Positions 10,399 to 17,970 of a stretch of DNA of 64,000 bases are shown here, in pieces. This DNA is from an uncultured Clostridia bacterium (GTDB lineage Bacteria > Bacillota > Clostridia > TANB77 > CAG-508). Below the pieces are notes generated by a model. That model was given only the letters and a program-made list of their open reading frames with translations, was not told the origin of the DNA and did not search any database. Location: assembly GCA_934157035.1 (NCBI GenBank), contig CAKPHG010000002.1, forward strand, positions 62,001-126,000. Direction: 5' to 3'. The translations under genes were made by a program, and so were the position numbers. Each line of letters starts with the position of its first letter. Positions within the stretch are counted from its first letter, which is position 1.

Positions 10399-11575
10399 TA
10401 TCTTTTGTTCCTCCTTCTTTTTTATTTTTCTTTTTATCTACTTTTTCTATTGCATCTTTTGCTATATCTTTTCCTAATGTTTGCTCATTTTCTTTTATAA
10501 TTAATTTTGCAAATTCATCTATTAAATCTTCTTTTGTTTCTCTTTTTTCTTTTAATTTTCTTTGTTTTTCAGATCTAGCTTCTGAAACTTTTTCTTTTGC
10601 TTTTTCAAATGCTGCTTCTTCTATTTCTTTATCTAATGCTTTCATTTGTTTATCTATTACATCTGGTGCTGTTGTATAAAGTTCATCATATCCAGCTTTT
10701 AAAGCTTTATCTAATCCATAAACTTCTGCTTCATCTCTATTGTATGCCATATATAGCAATTCTACTAATTCATTTGAGTTTAGAACCTTACCATTTATAC
10801 CACATACACTTAGTGTTCTTATAATTGACTGTGCTCTTGTATATAACTCTGAAAAAGCGTAATTTCTTTGCTCTTGCTTATCATAATTGTTGTCTCCTAA
10901 TTCTTCTATGAAGTAAGGAATAACAACATAATATTTTTTATTTAATACATTTTTATTTGCACTCATTTTTTCTGTATTATATATTATATCTTTTCCATAA
11001 TCATATAAATTTTTTTGTTTTGTATATTCAAAATATGCTTTATTCAATTCTTCTTGAGTATGTGTTCCTTCTCGAACCATACTGTCGTATTCTAGTTTTC
11101 TTTTTTCTAATTCAGTTTCTGTTTCTTTAACTTTTTCTCTGTATGATTGTATACTGCTTTCTAAGTTAACAGTTCTTGTTTGTGTATATATTTGAACTGG
11201 ATGACGAAGAGTATTTAAAAATTGAACAAATCCCTCTTCAACAGAATTTTTTTCTACTTCTGACATTAAGTCATAATTAATTCCTTGGCACTCTACTACC
11301 ATAACATATCTCATTCCATCTTTTTGAGAAATCATATTGTCAACGACAGTATCAAATTCTAAAAAATTCATTATAGAGTCTGTTCTATACTCTTTATATT
11401 TTTTTGATTTTTTACCTCTTTCTTTTTCATTAGCATTATTTGTAGTATTATTTTCAACTTTGCTATTTCTTTTTAATTTTGAAGACATATAAACTACTGC
11501 TAGTATAACTAGAAGCATTAACATTATTCCTAATATAACTGCTAAAACAACTGTTAATAACTTGATACTATCCAT
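10346..11575 (-). CDS. TraC-like T4SS protein with N-terminal membrane helix
   Basis: 409 aa. An N-terminal transmembrane segment (about residues 6-30) is followed by a domain like the N-terminal part of VirB4/TraC proteins (DGMRYVMVVECQGINYDLMS, then FLNTLRHPVQIYTQTRTVNLE). A long charged helical and coiled-coil tail follows (about 130-409), ending in a Lys-rich stretch. It has no Walker motifs, so it is not itself an ATPase. In Gram-positive conjugation loci such a protein commonly stands between PrgI and VirB4, as here. Its start overlaps the PrgI stop codon by one base (TAATG). Confidence 0.7.
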   Translation of the reverse strand: MDSIKLLTVVLAVILGIMLMLLVILAVVYMSSKLKRNSKVENNTTNNANEKERGKKSKKYKEYRTDSIMNFLEFDTVVDNMISQKDGMRYVMVVECQGINYDLMSEVEKNSVEEGFVQFLNTLRHPVQIYTQTRTVNLESSIQSYREKVKETETELEKRKLEYDSMVREGTHTQEELNKAYFEYTKQKNLYDYGKDIIYNTEKMSANKNVLNKKYYVVIPYFIEELGDNNYDKQEQRNYAFSELYTRAQSIIRTLSVCGINGKVLNSNELVELLYMAYNRDEAEVYGLDKALKAGYDELYTTAPDVIDKQMKALDKEIEEAAFEKAKEKVSEARSEKQRKLKEKRETKEDLIDEFAKLIIKENEQTLGKDIAKDAIEKVDKKKNKKEGGTKDNDVKQEKPKRTRKTKTA

Positions 11576-11916
11576 TATTTTTCTTCCTCCTTAGTATATA
11601 AATATATTCTATTTCCTTTTCTTTTAAACTTAAATGCACGTTTTATAATGTCATCAATGCTTTCTCCTCCTACTGTCTTTGTAAATTTAAGTGCGTTAAT
11701 TTCTGGAAATTTAAATGTTCCTATTATAAAACCTACTAACGCTAAAAATGATATTATTATGATTCCTACCAATTTCAAATTAAATAGAGAAAATATAAAA
11801 TATATTGGCAATCCAAGTATTACTCCTACAACAGAGTAAATCATACTCTTTGCAGAAAACACGAATAAAATTCTTCCTTCGCCTTTAACATTTCTAGGTA
11901 TATTGTAAGTTCCCAT
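11575..11916 (-). CDS. prgI: PrgI-family T4SS membrane protein
   Basis: 113 aa. It opens with the short soluble MGTYNIPRNV segment typical of PrgI proteins. Two close transmembrane helices follow (about 22-42 and 46-67), then a short cytoplasmic tail with LKFTKTVGGESIDDIIKRAFKFK. PrgI is the VirB3-like partner of VirB4 in Gram-positive conjugation systems. It is the first gene of the long secretion operon and has its own promoter at 11961-11989. An upstream in-frame extension from the 12023 region lies in another frame and is not used. Confidence 0.85.
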   Translation of the reverse strand: MGTYNIPRNVKGEGRILFVFSAKSMIYSVVGVILGLPIYFIFSLFNLKLVGIIIISFLALVGFIIGTFKFPEINALKFTKTVGGESIDDIIKRAFKFKRKGNRIYLYTKEEEK

Positions 11917-11960
11917 ATTATAAATTCCTTTCTTCCATTGTATCCAATACGCTTATTTAT

Positions 11961-11989
11961 ATTATAACAGAAAGTCTTACAAAATGTAA
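11961..11989 (-). promoter_or_regulatory. Promoter of the PrgI-VirB4 operon
   Basis: On the minus strand, TTACAT (11989-11984), a 17-nt spacer and a perfect TATAAT (11966-11961). This is about 45 nt upstream of the PrgI start. Confidence 0.6.
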
Positions 11990-11994
11990 CAAAA

Positions 11995-12025
11995 AAGCAA
12001 AAAAAAAATGCACTTTTGTGCATTT
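11995..12025 (-). terminator. Terminator separating pilin gene from secretion operon
   Basis: Stem AAATGCAC / GTGCATTT with a TTTT loop, followed on the minus strand by a long U-tract. It ends the transcript of the 125-aa pilin-like gene. Confidence 0.85.
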
Positions 12026-12064
12026 TTCATATTATTGTAATATATTTGACATGTTATTGTAATA

Positions 12065-12442
12065 TTATTTAGTTGCATTAAATCCATTTGCTATATTATA
12101 TACTACATTTACTATTGTAGTTGCAGCGAATATTAAAATAGCTCCTACAATGTATGGTATCATTGTTTTCTTATATTCAGCTTTTTCTTCTGCACTACCC
12201 ATCATGTATTTAATACCTAATACTAATAGTACTACAACTGCTACAACTATACCTACTGTTTGCATAATAGTAACTATTGTTGCTCCTAAACTAACTACTT
12301 TTGATGTATCTGCATTATCATTTCCTTTTGCTATTTGATCTATTTTGTCTGGTATACTGTTAGCTAATACTATATTACTCATAGTTAATATTACTGTTAA
12401 AACTATTAATGCTACAGAAATAATTTTTACACTCTTTTTCAT
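12065..12442 (-). CDS. VirB2/TrbC-like pilin subunit (copy 1)
   Basis: 125 aa. A signal-like N-terminal helix (VKIISVALIVLTVILTMSNIVLA) is followed by a short extracellular stretch. Two transmembrane helices follow, separated by a conserved cytoplasmic loop KYMMGSAEEKAEYKKTMIPY. This is the VirB2/TrbC pilin topology. The same loop occurs in the next two genes, so the three are paralogues. It has its own strong promoter (12478-12506) and terminator (11995-12025), consistent with a highly expressed single-gene transcript, as expected for a major pilin. Confidence 0.8.
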   Translation of the reverse strand: MKKSVKIISVALIVLTVILTMSNIVLANSIPDKIDQIAKGNDNADTSKVVSLGATIVTIMQTVGIVVAVVVLLVLGIKYMMGSAEEKAEYKKTMIPYIVGAILIFAATTIVNVVYNIANGFNATK

Positions 12443-12477
12443 ACAATTTTTTCCTCCTCTTTTACATTGTTATTTTT

Positions 12478-12506
12478 ATTATAATATATTTTTTTTTATT
12501 TTTCAA
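12478..12506 (-). promoter_or_regulatory. Promoter of pilin-like gene copy 1
   Basis: Minus strand TTGAAA (12506-12501), exactly 17 nt, TATAAT (12483-12478); an AGGAGG site follows at about 12453-12458 before the ATG. The same hexamers and spacing occur upstream of pilin copy 3. Confidence 0.75.
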
Positions 12507-12532
12507 CTATTTTTTACTTATTTTTCTATTTT

Positions 12533-12940
12533 TTACATTGATTGCAAAATATCTACAACTATTTTCCAAATTGTAAATGCTCCAAAAACAACTATACAAC
12601 CTATAATATAAGGTAGAAGCATTGCCTTTATTTCAGCTTTTTCTTCTACTCCTCCCATTATAAATTGTATTCCCATTATTATTCCTACTATAATAGCTAA
12701 AATTATACCTGTAACCAATAGTATATTATAAATTGTATTTGACATAGTCTTTAGGTTATCAGATGATATTCTGTTTTCTGAACCGTCTTGACCTTTTTCT
12801 ATAAAACCTTTAGCTTCATTTATTATTTCTCCAGCAGTGTGTCTTTCTGTTACTGTGTTAGTCGCATATATCGGTTTCATCATAACTATTATATTTAATA
12901 TTATTAATAATATTACTGCTACTATTTTTATTTTTTTCAT
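12533..12940 (-). CDS. VirB2/TrbC-like pilin subunit (copy 2)
   Basis: 135 aa from the ATG at 12940, chosen over an upstream in-frame start at 13009 because AAAGGAAAG lies just before it and a hydrophobic signal helix (KIVAVILLIILNIIVMM) begins at once. Two C-terminal transmembrane helices flank the loop IQFIMGGVEEKAEIKAMLLPY, a diverged form of the loop in copies 1 and 3. It is 19 nt downstream of copy 3 and probably co-transcribed with it. It is the most divergent of the three paralogues and could be a minor pilin. Confidence 0.75.
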   Translation of the reverse strand: MKKIKIVAVILLIILNIIVMMKPIYATNTVTERHTAGEIINEAKGFIEKGQDGSENRISSDNLKTMSNTIYNILLVTGIILAIIVGIIMGIQFIMGGVEEKAEIKAMLLPYIIGCIVVFGAFTIWKIVVDILQSM

Positions 12941-12959
12941 TTTCTCTTTCCTTTCTACT

Positions 12960-13367
12960 CTATAACTGTGACACCAATCCATAAATAATAGAAACAATTG
13001 TAGAAGCACAGAATATTAATATACAGCCAACTAAGTAAGGTATCATTGTTTTCTTATATTCTGCTTTTTCTTGTATAGTTCCCATCATATATTTTAATCC
13101 TAAAACTATTATTCCTACTACTGCAATAACTACTCCTACTGTTGTAATTGCTCCTACAATGGTTGAAGTCATATTAAACGCCTCTTTGTAGTCATCTTCT
13201 GTTAGTTCTCCTGGTTTAAAACTATTTGTGTCTACTTTTCCTACCATTATCTCAGAAGATGTACTTATTTCAGTTGATGTTGCTAAAGACCTTGAGCTTA
13301 AGTTTATTAATGTAATAATTGTTATTAATATTATTAATACTAATTTAATTTGTTTTACATTTTTCAT
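12960..13367 (-). CDS. VirB2/TrbC-like pilin subunit (copy 3)
   Basis: 135 aa. A signal helix (LVLIILITIITLINLSSRSLA) is followed by a Ser/Thr-rich stretch, then two transmembrane helices around LKYMMGTIQEKAEYKKTMIPY, nearly identical to copy 1. It is first in a two-gene transcript with copy 2 and has its own promoter at 13401-13429 and a GGAGG site. The tandem triplication suggests either pilin heteropolymers or alternative surface variants. Confidence 0.78.
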   Translation of the reverse strand: MKNVKQIKLVLIILITIITLINLSSRSLATSTEISTSSEIMVGKVDTNSFKPGELTEDDYKEAFNMTSTIVGAITTVGVVIAVVGIIVLGLKYMMGTIQEKAEYKKTMIPYLVGCILIFCASTIVSIIYGLVSQL

Positions 13368-13400
13368 TCGGTATTTTCCTCCATTTTTATTATAATTTAT

Positions 13401-13429
13401 ATTATACCTTATTTTTATATCTTTTTCAA
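13401..13429 (-). promoter_or_regulatory. Promoter of pilin-like gene copy 3
   Basis: Minus strand TTGAAA (13429-13424), 17-nt spacer, TATAAT (13406-13401). Same hexamers as the copy 1 promoter, which points to co-regulation. Confidence 0.75.
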
Positions 13430-13490
13430 CTTTATTCCAAAAAAGAGTATATTTAAAAGTATTCTTTTATAAATAATATTATAAACAAAA

Positions 13491-13519
13491 AAAATATACA
13501 AGTATTTCTTGTATATTTT
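13491..13519 (-). terminator. Terminator after the Spo0E-like gene
   Basis: 12-bp stem AAAATATACAAG / CTTGTATATTTT with a 5-nt loop, followed by a U-tract on the minus strand. Confidence 0.8.
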
Positions 13520-13527
13520 TAGCTATT

Positions 13528-13695
13528 TTAGCATGTAACTTTTAACTTTTGTTTTTCTGCATTACTTTTTCTATAATACTCTGCTATTAATTCATCTAAC
13601 TCAACGCTAAGCTTGTAGGTTATAGTATAATCTTGTCCAGTAATAATACTCTCGTTTAATTTTTCTCTTAATTTACAAATTTCATCATTTAACAT
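13528..13695 (-). CDS. Spo0E-like sporulation aspartyl-phosphate phosphatase
   Basis: 55 aa, easily missed because it is short. It has an AAGGAG-type site 8 nt before the ATG. The protein matches the Spo0E helical hairpin: an N-terminal helix EICKLREKLNESI, a Gly turn, then the signature helix LSVELDELIAEYYRK, corresponding to the S-x-x-L-D-x-L-I motif. In the family the acidic residue of this motif removes phosphate from Spo0A~P, delaying sporulation. It stands alone between the pilin genes and the M16 peptidase pair, with its own terminator. It implies a phosphorelay and sporulation-type regulation in the host. Confidence 0.88.
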   Translation of the reverse strand: MLNDEICKLREKLNESIITGQDYTITYKLSVELDELIAEYYRKSNAEKQKLKVTC

Positions 13696-13771
13696 ATAAC
13701 CACTCTCCTTTTTTTATCTCTTTTTCTTTTGTATTAATTATAAACTACCATATTTTTACATTTTAGTCAAT

Positions 13772-13800
13772 AAAAAAACACCTATTTTTAGGCATTTTTT
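13772..13800 (-). terminator. Terminator after the M16 peptidase pair
   Basis: Short stem CACCTA / TAGGCA around a TTTT loop with A and T runs on both sides, 55 nt after the stop of the 422-aa peptidase. Confidence 0.5.
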
Positions 13801-13853
13801 AATTTTTCGTATGTCATTTTTTTATGTTTTTTTACTTATTTCGACATATTTTT

Positions 13854-15122
13854 TTATTTTGTTTTTATTACTGACAATATGCTTCTTTTTTCGTCAAAAA
13901 CTTCTTGTAAAATTTCTTGTGCATATTCCTTTGTTACTGTTTGATATTGTTCTATATAGTCGAATGAATTTATTCCTTTAAAATAATCTGATAATAACAT
14001 TCTTGAAACATCTGAAATATTATTATACTCAACTACATAATCTCCATATACTTTCTTTTTCATTCTTTCAAATCGCTCTTCGTCAAATTTTTCCTTTTGC
14101 TTTTCTATTTCTTTTAAAAGTTCTTCTTTTATTTTCTCTGGATTCTTAGATTGTCCACCTATTAGTACATGTGCATAATCATCTGTGAATTCATAATCCA
14201 AATCTGGTTGAGCTAACAATATTCCCTCTTTATATAGTCTTTGATATAAATCAGAGCTTTTTCCTATTAGCATATTCATTAATATTTCTATTGCTATATG
14301 TTTTTGTACCTTGTTTTTGCTGTTTATCTTATCTTTAAATCCTATCATAAATAAAGGCATACTTACTTCCATTTTTTCTTCATTATATGTCTTATTTATT
14401 TTATCTTCTTCTTTTGGATATATTCTTTCTATTTCTCCTTGTTTTTCCTTGTCTATTAATCTTCTTTTTATTCCTTCTAACATTTTTTCCGGTTCAAAAT
14501 TTCCACATACAACTAATAGCATATTTGATGGATGATAAAACGTATTATAGCATTTATATAATACATCTTTATCTATTTTAGATATAGATTCTACAGTTCC
14601 TGCTATATCTATTTTTATTGCATTATTTTTATACATACAATCTAATGCATTTATATATAATCTCCAGCCTGGATCATCATCATACATACCAATTTCTTGT
14701 GCTATTATTCCCTTTTCTTTTTCTACATTTTCATCCGTAAAATAAGGATGTTGAACATAATCCATAAGTTCATCTAAAGCTTCTTCAAAATGATCTGTTG
14801 TTTCAAAAAGATATGCTGTATGATTATTAGTTGTATACGCATTTGCATCTACACCCAATGCCATTAATGTGTCTAAACTATTTATACCACTTTCTTGTTC
14901 AAACATTTTGTGTTCTAGAAAGTGAGCTACTCCGTCTGGAACATATACTTCTTCTCTTGTTTTTGGCATAATAAAATGATTATCATTAGATCCAAAATGT
15001 GTACCCCATATTACATACTTTTTATTGGTTGTATTTCTAGGAACTATCATAACTGTTAAACCATTTTCAAGCTTTTCTATATATACTTTTTCTTTTATTT
15101 TTAGGCTTTCTATAATTTCCAT
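13854..15122 (-). CDS. ymfH: M16 family zinc metallopeptidase, YmfH type (catalytic partner)
   Basis: 422 aa. It carries the inverted zincin motif HFLEH (near residue 66-70) with the downstream glutamate in NVEKEKGIIAQEIGMYDDDPG, so it should be the active subunit. The second half is the usual degenerate M16 repeat. It follows another M16-like gene by 14 nt, giving the ymfF-ymfH arrangement found in Firmicutes. That pair is annotated as linked to EF-P 5-aminopentanol modification in Bacillus. Whether it acts on EF-P or on a peptide here is not visible. Confidence 0.85.
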   Translation of the reverse strand: MEIIESLKIKEKVYIEKLENGLTVMIVPRNTTNKKYVIWGTHFGSNDNHFIMPKTREEVYVPDGVAHFLEHKMFEQESGINSLDTLMALGVDANAYTTNNHTAYLFETTDHFEEALDELMDYVQHPYFTDENVEKEKGIIAQEIGMYDDDPGWRLYINALDCMYKNNAIKIDIAGTVESISKIDKDVLYKCYNTFYHPSNMLLVVCGNFEPEKMLEGIKRRLIDKEKQGEIERIYPKEEDKINKTYNEEKMEVSMPLFMIGFKDKINSKNKVQKHIAIEILMNMLIGKSSDLYQRLYKEGILLAQPDLDYEFTDDYAHVLIGGQSKNPEKIKEELLKEIEKQKEKFDEERFERMKKKVYGDYVVEYNNISDVSRMLLSDYFKGINSFDYIEQYQTVTKEYAQEILQEVFDEKRSILSVIKTK

Positions 15123-15136
15123 ACTTTCCTCCTTTT

Positions 15137-16396
15137 TTAATCTTTTAAGAAGTAAATTGTATTCATTTTTATCTTTTTAGCAACTTCTACAATTTGATCT
15201 TTTGTTACATCTATTATCTTTTTCTTATATTCTTCTACTTTTATATTACTTTTAGCTAATTCTTGGCCATAATAATAACTAATTTCTGTATCTTGTTCTT
15301 CTTCTATATTATTTATTGTTGCAATAATTAAATTTTTAGCATTATTTATATCTTCATCTGTAAAATTTCCGTTTTCCATATCATTTAATTGTTCTTGTAT
15401 TATTTTTAATGCTTTATCATAATTTTGAATTTCAATTCCTGCTCTTATTAAAATTACTTTCTTTCTTTTTATAAAATTTGAACCACATGTATATGCTAAA
15501 CTTGCTTTTTCTCTTACATTTCTAAACAATTTTGAAGTTGAACCAACTCCCAAAATTGCATTATATACCATTGTTATATAACTTAAATTTTCTACTTTTT
15601 GCAATACATCTAAAGCAATTACTAATTTTCCTTGTGTTACATCCATACTTTCTTGTATTTTTAATACATCATTTCTTTCTTCACTTTTTTCTTCTTTAAC
15701 TATTTCTACTTTTCTTGGTTGCAATTTTCCTATATTTTCATTATTTTTTACTATATTCTCTATGTCTTCTAATTCTCCTGATGCAAAAATATCAATTTTA
15801 CATTTTTCTATCATTTGTAAATAATACTCATATAGTTCTTTTGCAGATATTTTTTCTAAATCTTCTATATATCCATATTTGTAAAGGCCGTATGGTTTTC
15901 CTTTATACATTTCTTCTATACATCTTTCTAATGCATAAGTTGCTTTGTTATCTATTTTTCCTTCAATTATTTGCTTTAAATTTTCTTTTTCTTGTTTTAC
16001 ATATTCTTCTTTAAATTTGCCATTTTCAGTATATGGATCAAAAGCTATACAAAGCAATAGTTCCATAGCTTTTTTAGTTAAATTCTCTTTTTGTGGTAAA
16101 AATTCATCATTTATTGTTTCTAAATAAAATTTTATTGTGTGGTAGTCTCCTGATTTTTCAATACCACAATCAAAACCTGCCCCATACATTTCTTCTAATG
16201 TTTTACTTATTAATTCTTGTGTAGGAAGTTGTTTTGTTCCTCTTCTTAAGATTGCTGTAAGTAAAGCATTTTTTGTTACATTTTCTCTTGTAACTGGAAG
16301 GCTAAGAAATATAGCAAATAGATTTGTTTTAAATTTGTTTGTTTCTATTTCGTGAAACTTAATTCCTTCTTTTATTTCAATTTCTTTATTTAACAT
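15137..16396 (-). CDS. ymfF: M16 family peptidase-like protein, YmfF type (non-catalytic partner)
   Basis: 419 aa with the M16 fold, for example LLTAILRRGTKQLPTQELISKTLEEMYGAGF in place of the zinc-binding helix. The HxxEH motif is absent, so this is probably the inactive chamber-forming half of a heterodimer with the downstream YmfH-like protein. The C-terminal half has the conserved YNAILGVGSTSKLFRNVREKASLAYTCGS block. First gene of the pair; a good RBS precedes the ATG. Confidence 0.82.
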   Translation of the reverse strand: MLNKEIEIKEGIKFHEIETNKFKTNLFAIFLSLPVTRENVTKNALLTAILRRGTKQLPTQELISKTLEEMYGAGFDCGIEKSGDYHTIKFYLETINDEFLPQKENLTKKAMELLLCIAFDPYTENGKFKEEYVKQEKENLKQIIEGKIDNKATYALERCIEEMYKGKPYGLYKYGYIEDLEKISAKELYEYYLQMIEKCKIDIFASGELEDIENIVKNNENIGKLQPRKVEIVKEEKSEERNDVLKIQESMDVTQGKLVIALDVLQKVENLSYITMVYNAILGVGSTSKLFRNVREKASLAYTCGSNFIKRKKVILIRAGIEIQNYDKALKIIQEQLNDMENGNFTDEDINNAKNLIIATINNIEEEQDTEISYYYGQELAKSNIKVEEYKKKIIDVTKDQIVEVAKKIKMNTIYFLKD

Positions 16397-16445
16397 ATTT
16401 TCCTCCTATGTTTACGATACATCATTTTTTATATTATAATACAAA

Positions 16446-16483
16446 ATGGAAAAAATATACAAGGCATCTTGTATATTTTCCAT
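16446..16483 (-). terminator. Terminator after yqeY
   Basis: Stem GGAAAAAATATACAAG / CTTGTATATTTTCC with a small bulge, located just after the yqeY stop and before the M16 pair. Confidence 0.7.
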
Positions 16484-16492
16484 ACTTTTATA

Positions 16493-16933
16493 TTAATTCA
16501 ATTTTGCTTTTACAATTTCATTAATTGTTTTTCCATCTGCTGCTGGTCCAATTTTAGCTTTTGCCTCTTTCATTACTATTCCCATGTCTTTCATTGAGCT
16601 TGCTCCTGTAGAAGTTATAATTTCTTCTACTATTCTTTCTATTTCTTCTGTTGATAATGGTTTTGGTAAATATTCTGAAAGTATTTCTATTTCTTCGTTT
16701 ATTTGATCTATTAAATCTTGTCTTCCGCTTTTTTCATAATCTGTTAATGAGTCTTTTCTCTTTTTAGATTCTTTTGCAATTATTTCTGTAATTTGCTCAT
16801 CATTTAATTCTATTTGTTTATCTTTTTCTACTTGTAATATAGCAGCTCTTACCATTTGAATAACATTTTTTCTTATTACTTTTTTGTCTCTCATTGATAC
16901 TTTCATATCTTCTAATAATTTTTCCTTTAACAT
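16493..16933 (-). CDS. yqeY: YqeY/GatB C-terminal domain protein
   Basis: 146 aa, full length for YqeY. It has the helical YqeY fold, including LLEDMKVSMRDKKVIRKNVIQMVRAAI and the C-terminal GASSMKDMGIVMKEAKAKIGPAADGKTINEIVK, which resembles the tRNA-binding tail domain of GatB. It is usually found next to rpsU, as here. The exact function is unsettled; a link to tRNA or amidotransferase biology is inferred from the shared domain. Confidence 0.92.
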   Translation of the reverse strand: MLKEKLLEDMKVSMRDKKVIRKNVIQMVRAAILQVEKDKQIELNDEQITEIIAKESKKRKDSLTDYEKSGRQDLIDQINEEIEILSEYLPKPLSTEEIERIVEEIITSTGASSMKDMGIVMKEAKAKIGPAADGKTINEIVKAKLN

Positions 16934-16999
16934 ATAAATTCCTCCCTAATTATTTAACATACTTCTTTAAAGCATCTTTTAAGATGTAAAAAATGTAAA

Positions 17000-17040
17000 G
17001 AGGTTGGAAATTATTAGTGTTATTCCTAATTTCCAACCTC
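17000..17040 (-). terminator. Terminator after rpsU
   Basis: 14-bp perfect stem GAGGTTGGAAATTA / TAATTTCCAACCTC between rpsU and yqeY, followed by a short U-rich stretch on the minus strand. It may attenuate rather than stop transcription into yqeY. Confidence 0.75.
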
Positions 17041-17049
17041 CATTCTAAT

Positions 17050-17220
17050 TTAAAATTTTCTTTTTCTTGCAGCCTCTGATTTTTTCTTTCTTTTTACGCT
17101 TGGTTTTTCATAATGTTCTCTTTTACGAACCTCTTGTAATACGCCATTTCTTGCGCATTGTCTTTTAAATCTTTTTAAGGCATCTTCTATATTTCCATTA
17201 TTAACTTTAATTTCTGACAT
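17050..17220 (-). CDS. rpsU: 30S ribosomal protein S21
   Basis: 56 aa. It contains the S21 core (IEDALKRFKRQCARNGVLQEVRKREHYEKPSVKRKKKSEAA cut across two helices) and a very basic C-terminus (RKRKF). It binds the 3' domain of 16S rRNA and helps initiation. Strong promoter at 17293-17322 and a GGAGGGG-type ribosome site. It is followed by yqeY, the conserved neighbour in Firmicutes. Confidence 0.96.
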   Translation of the reverse strand: MSEIKVNNGNIEDALKRFKRQCARNGVLQEVRKREHYEKPSVKRKKKSEAARKRKF

Positions 17221-17292
17221 TTGGATATTCCCCTCCTTCCGGTAACTACACTTTTTTTGTGTGGGATGTGCTTTTTTCCTTGCACGTTACGT

Positions 17293-17322
17293 ATTATATA
17301 TTAAATTAGTGGTCTTTGTCAA
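17293..17322 (-). promoter_or_regulatory. Promoter of rpsU
   Basis: Minus strand perfect TTGACA (17322-17317), 18-nt spacer, perfect TATAAT (17298-17293). The leader of about 65 nt contains a small ACAC/GTGT hairpin. Confidence 0.8.
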
Positions 17323-17342
17323 TAGAAGTTTTAACTTTTTAG

Positions 17343-17380
17343 AAAAAAATGGGAATATCTTTTTGATATTCCCATTTTTT
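17343..17380 (-). terminator. Terminator after nrdG
   Basis: 11-bp perfect stem ATGGGAATATC / GATATTCCCAT with a 5-nt loop and U-tracts on both strands. Confidence 0.9.
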
Positions 17381-17925
17381 TATCCTAAATCCTTATTTAG
17401 TCCATCCCATATTACAACTTCATTTTGTTGTAAACTCTTCTTTACATCTATAATTCTTTGGTTTGAAGAACCTCTAAATCTTAATTTTGGATCTTTTAAT
17501 TCTTCTACAAATTTTCCATCTACTATATAATCTATATTATCTAGCATTTCTTTTGTAGTTTCTCTATGTTCTTCACCTATCATTTGACCTAATATTTGTT
17601 TATCAAATGTAAAGCCTGTATAGCACCAGATTTTTTTATCTGGATATGTTTCTTTTACTTTTTTAATTAGTGGAACTAATCCTTCTTGGTTTGTCTTTTC
17701 AAATGGTTCTCCACCTAATAAACTCAACCCCGTAATGTATTCTGGTTTTAAATCATCTATTATTTCTTTTTCTTCTTTTTCTGTAAAGTCATTTCCATAA
17801 TTAAAGTCCCATGCTTCCCTATTAAAGCAGTTTTTGCAATGATGATTACATCCACTTACAAATAATGAAACTCTAACTCCTGGTCCATTTGCTACATCAC
17901 AATTTTTTATTTTTGCATATTTCAT
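17380..17925 (-). CDS. nrdG: Anaerobic ribonucleotide reductase activating protein
   Basis: 181 aa radical-SAM activase. The cluster motif CNHHCKNC is near residues 26-33 and the SAM-binding LLGGEPF block near residues 94-100. It installs the glycyl radical on NrdD under anaerobic conditions. It lies 45 nt downstream of nrdD in one operon. The C-terminal RFRGSSNQRIIDVKKSL block is typical of the family. Length is normal. Confidence 0.95.
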   Translation of the reverse strand: MKYAKIKNCDVANGPGVRVSLFVSGCNHHCKNCFNREAWDFNYGNDFTEKEEKEIIDDLKPEYITGLSLLGGEPFEKTNQEGLVPLIKKVKETYPDKKIWCYTGFTFDKQILGQMIGEEHRETTKEMLDNIDYIVDGKFVEELKDPKLRFRGSSNQRIIDVKKSLQQNEVVIWDGLNKDLG

Positions 17926-17970
17926 TTTTAGTCTCCTTTGGTTAATATTCTATCTTGTTTTAGTTTTTGA

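Noticed and set aside
12943..13009. N-terminal extension of pilin copy 2 to the ATG at 13009
   Set aside because: It overlaps the end of copy 3, lacks a ribosome site, and the signal helix begins only at the later ATG.
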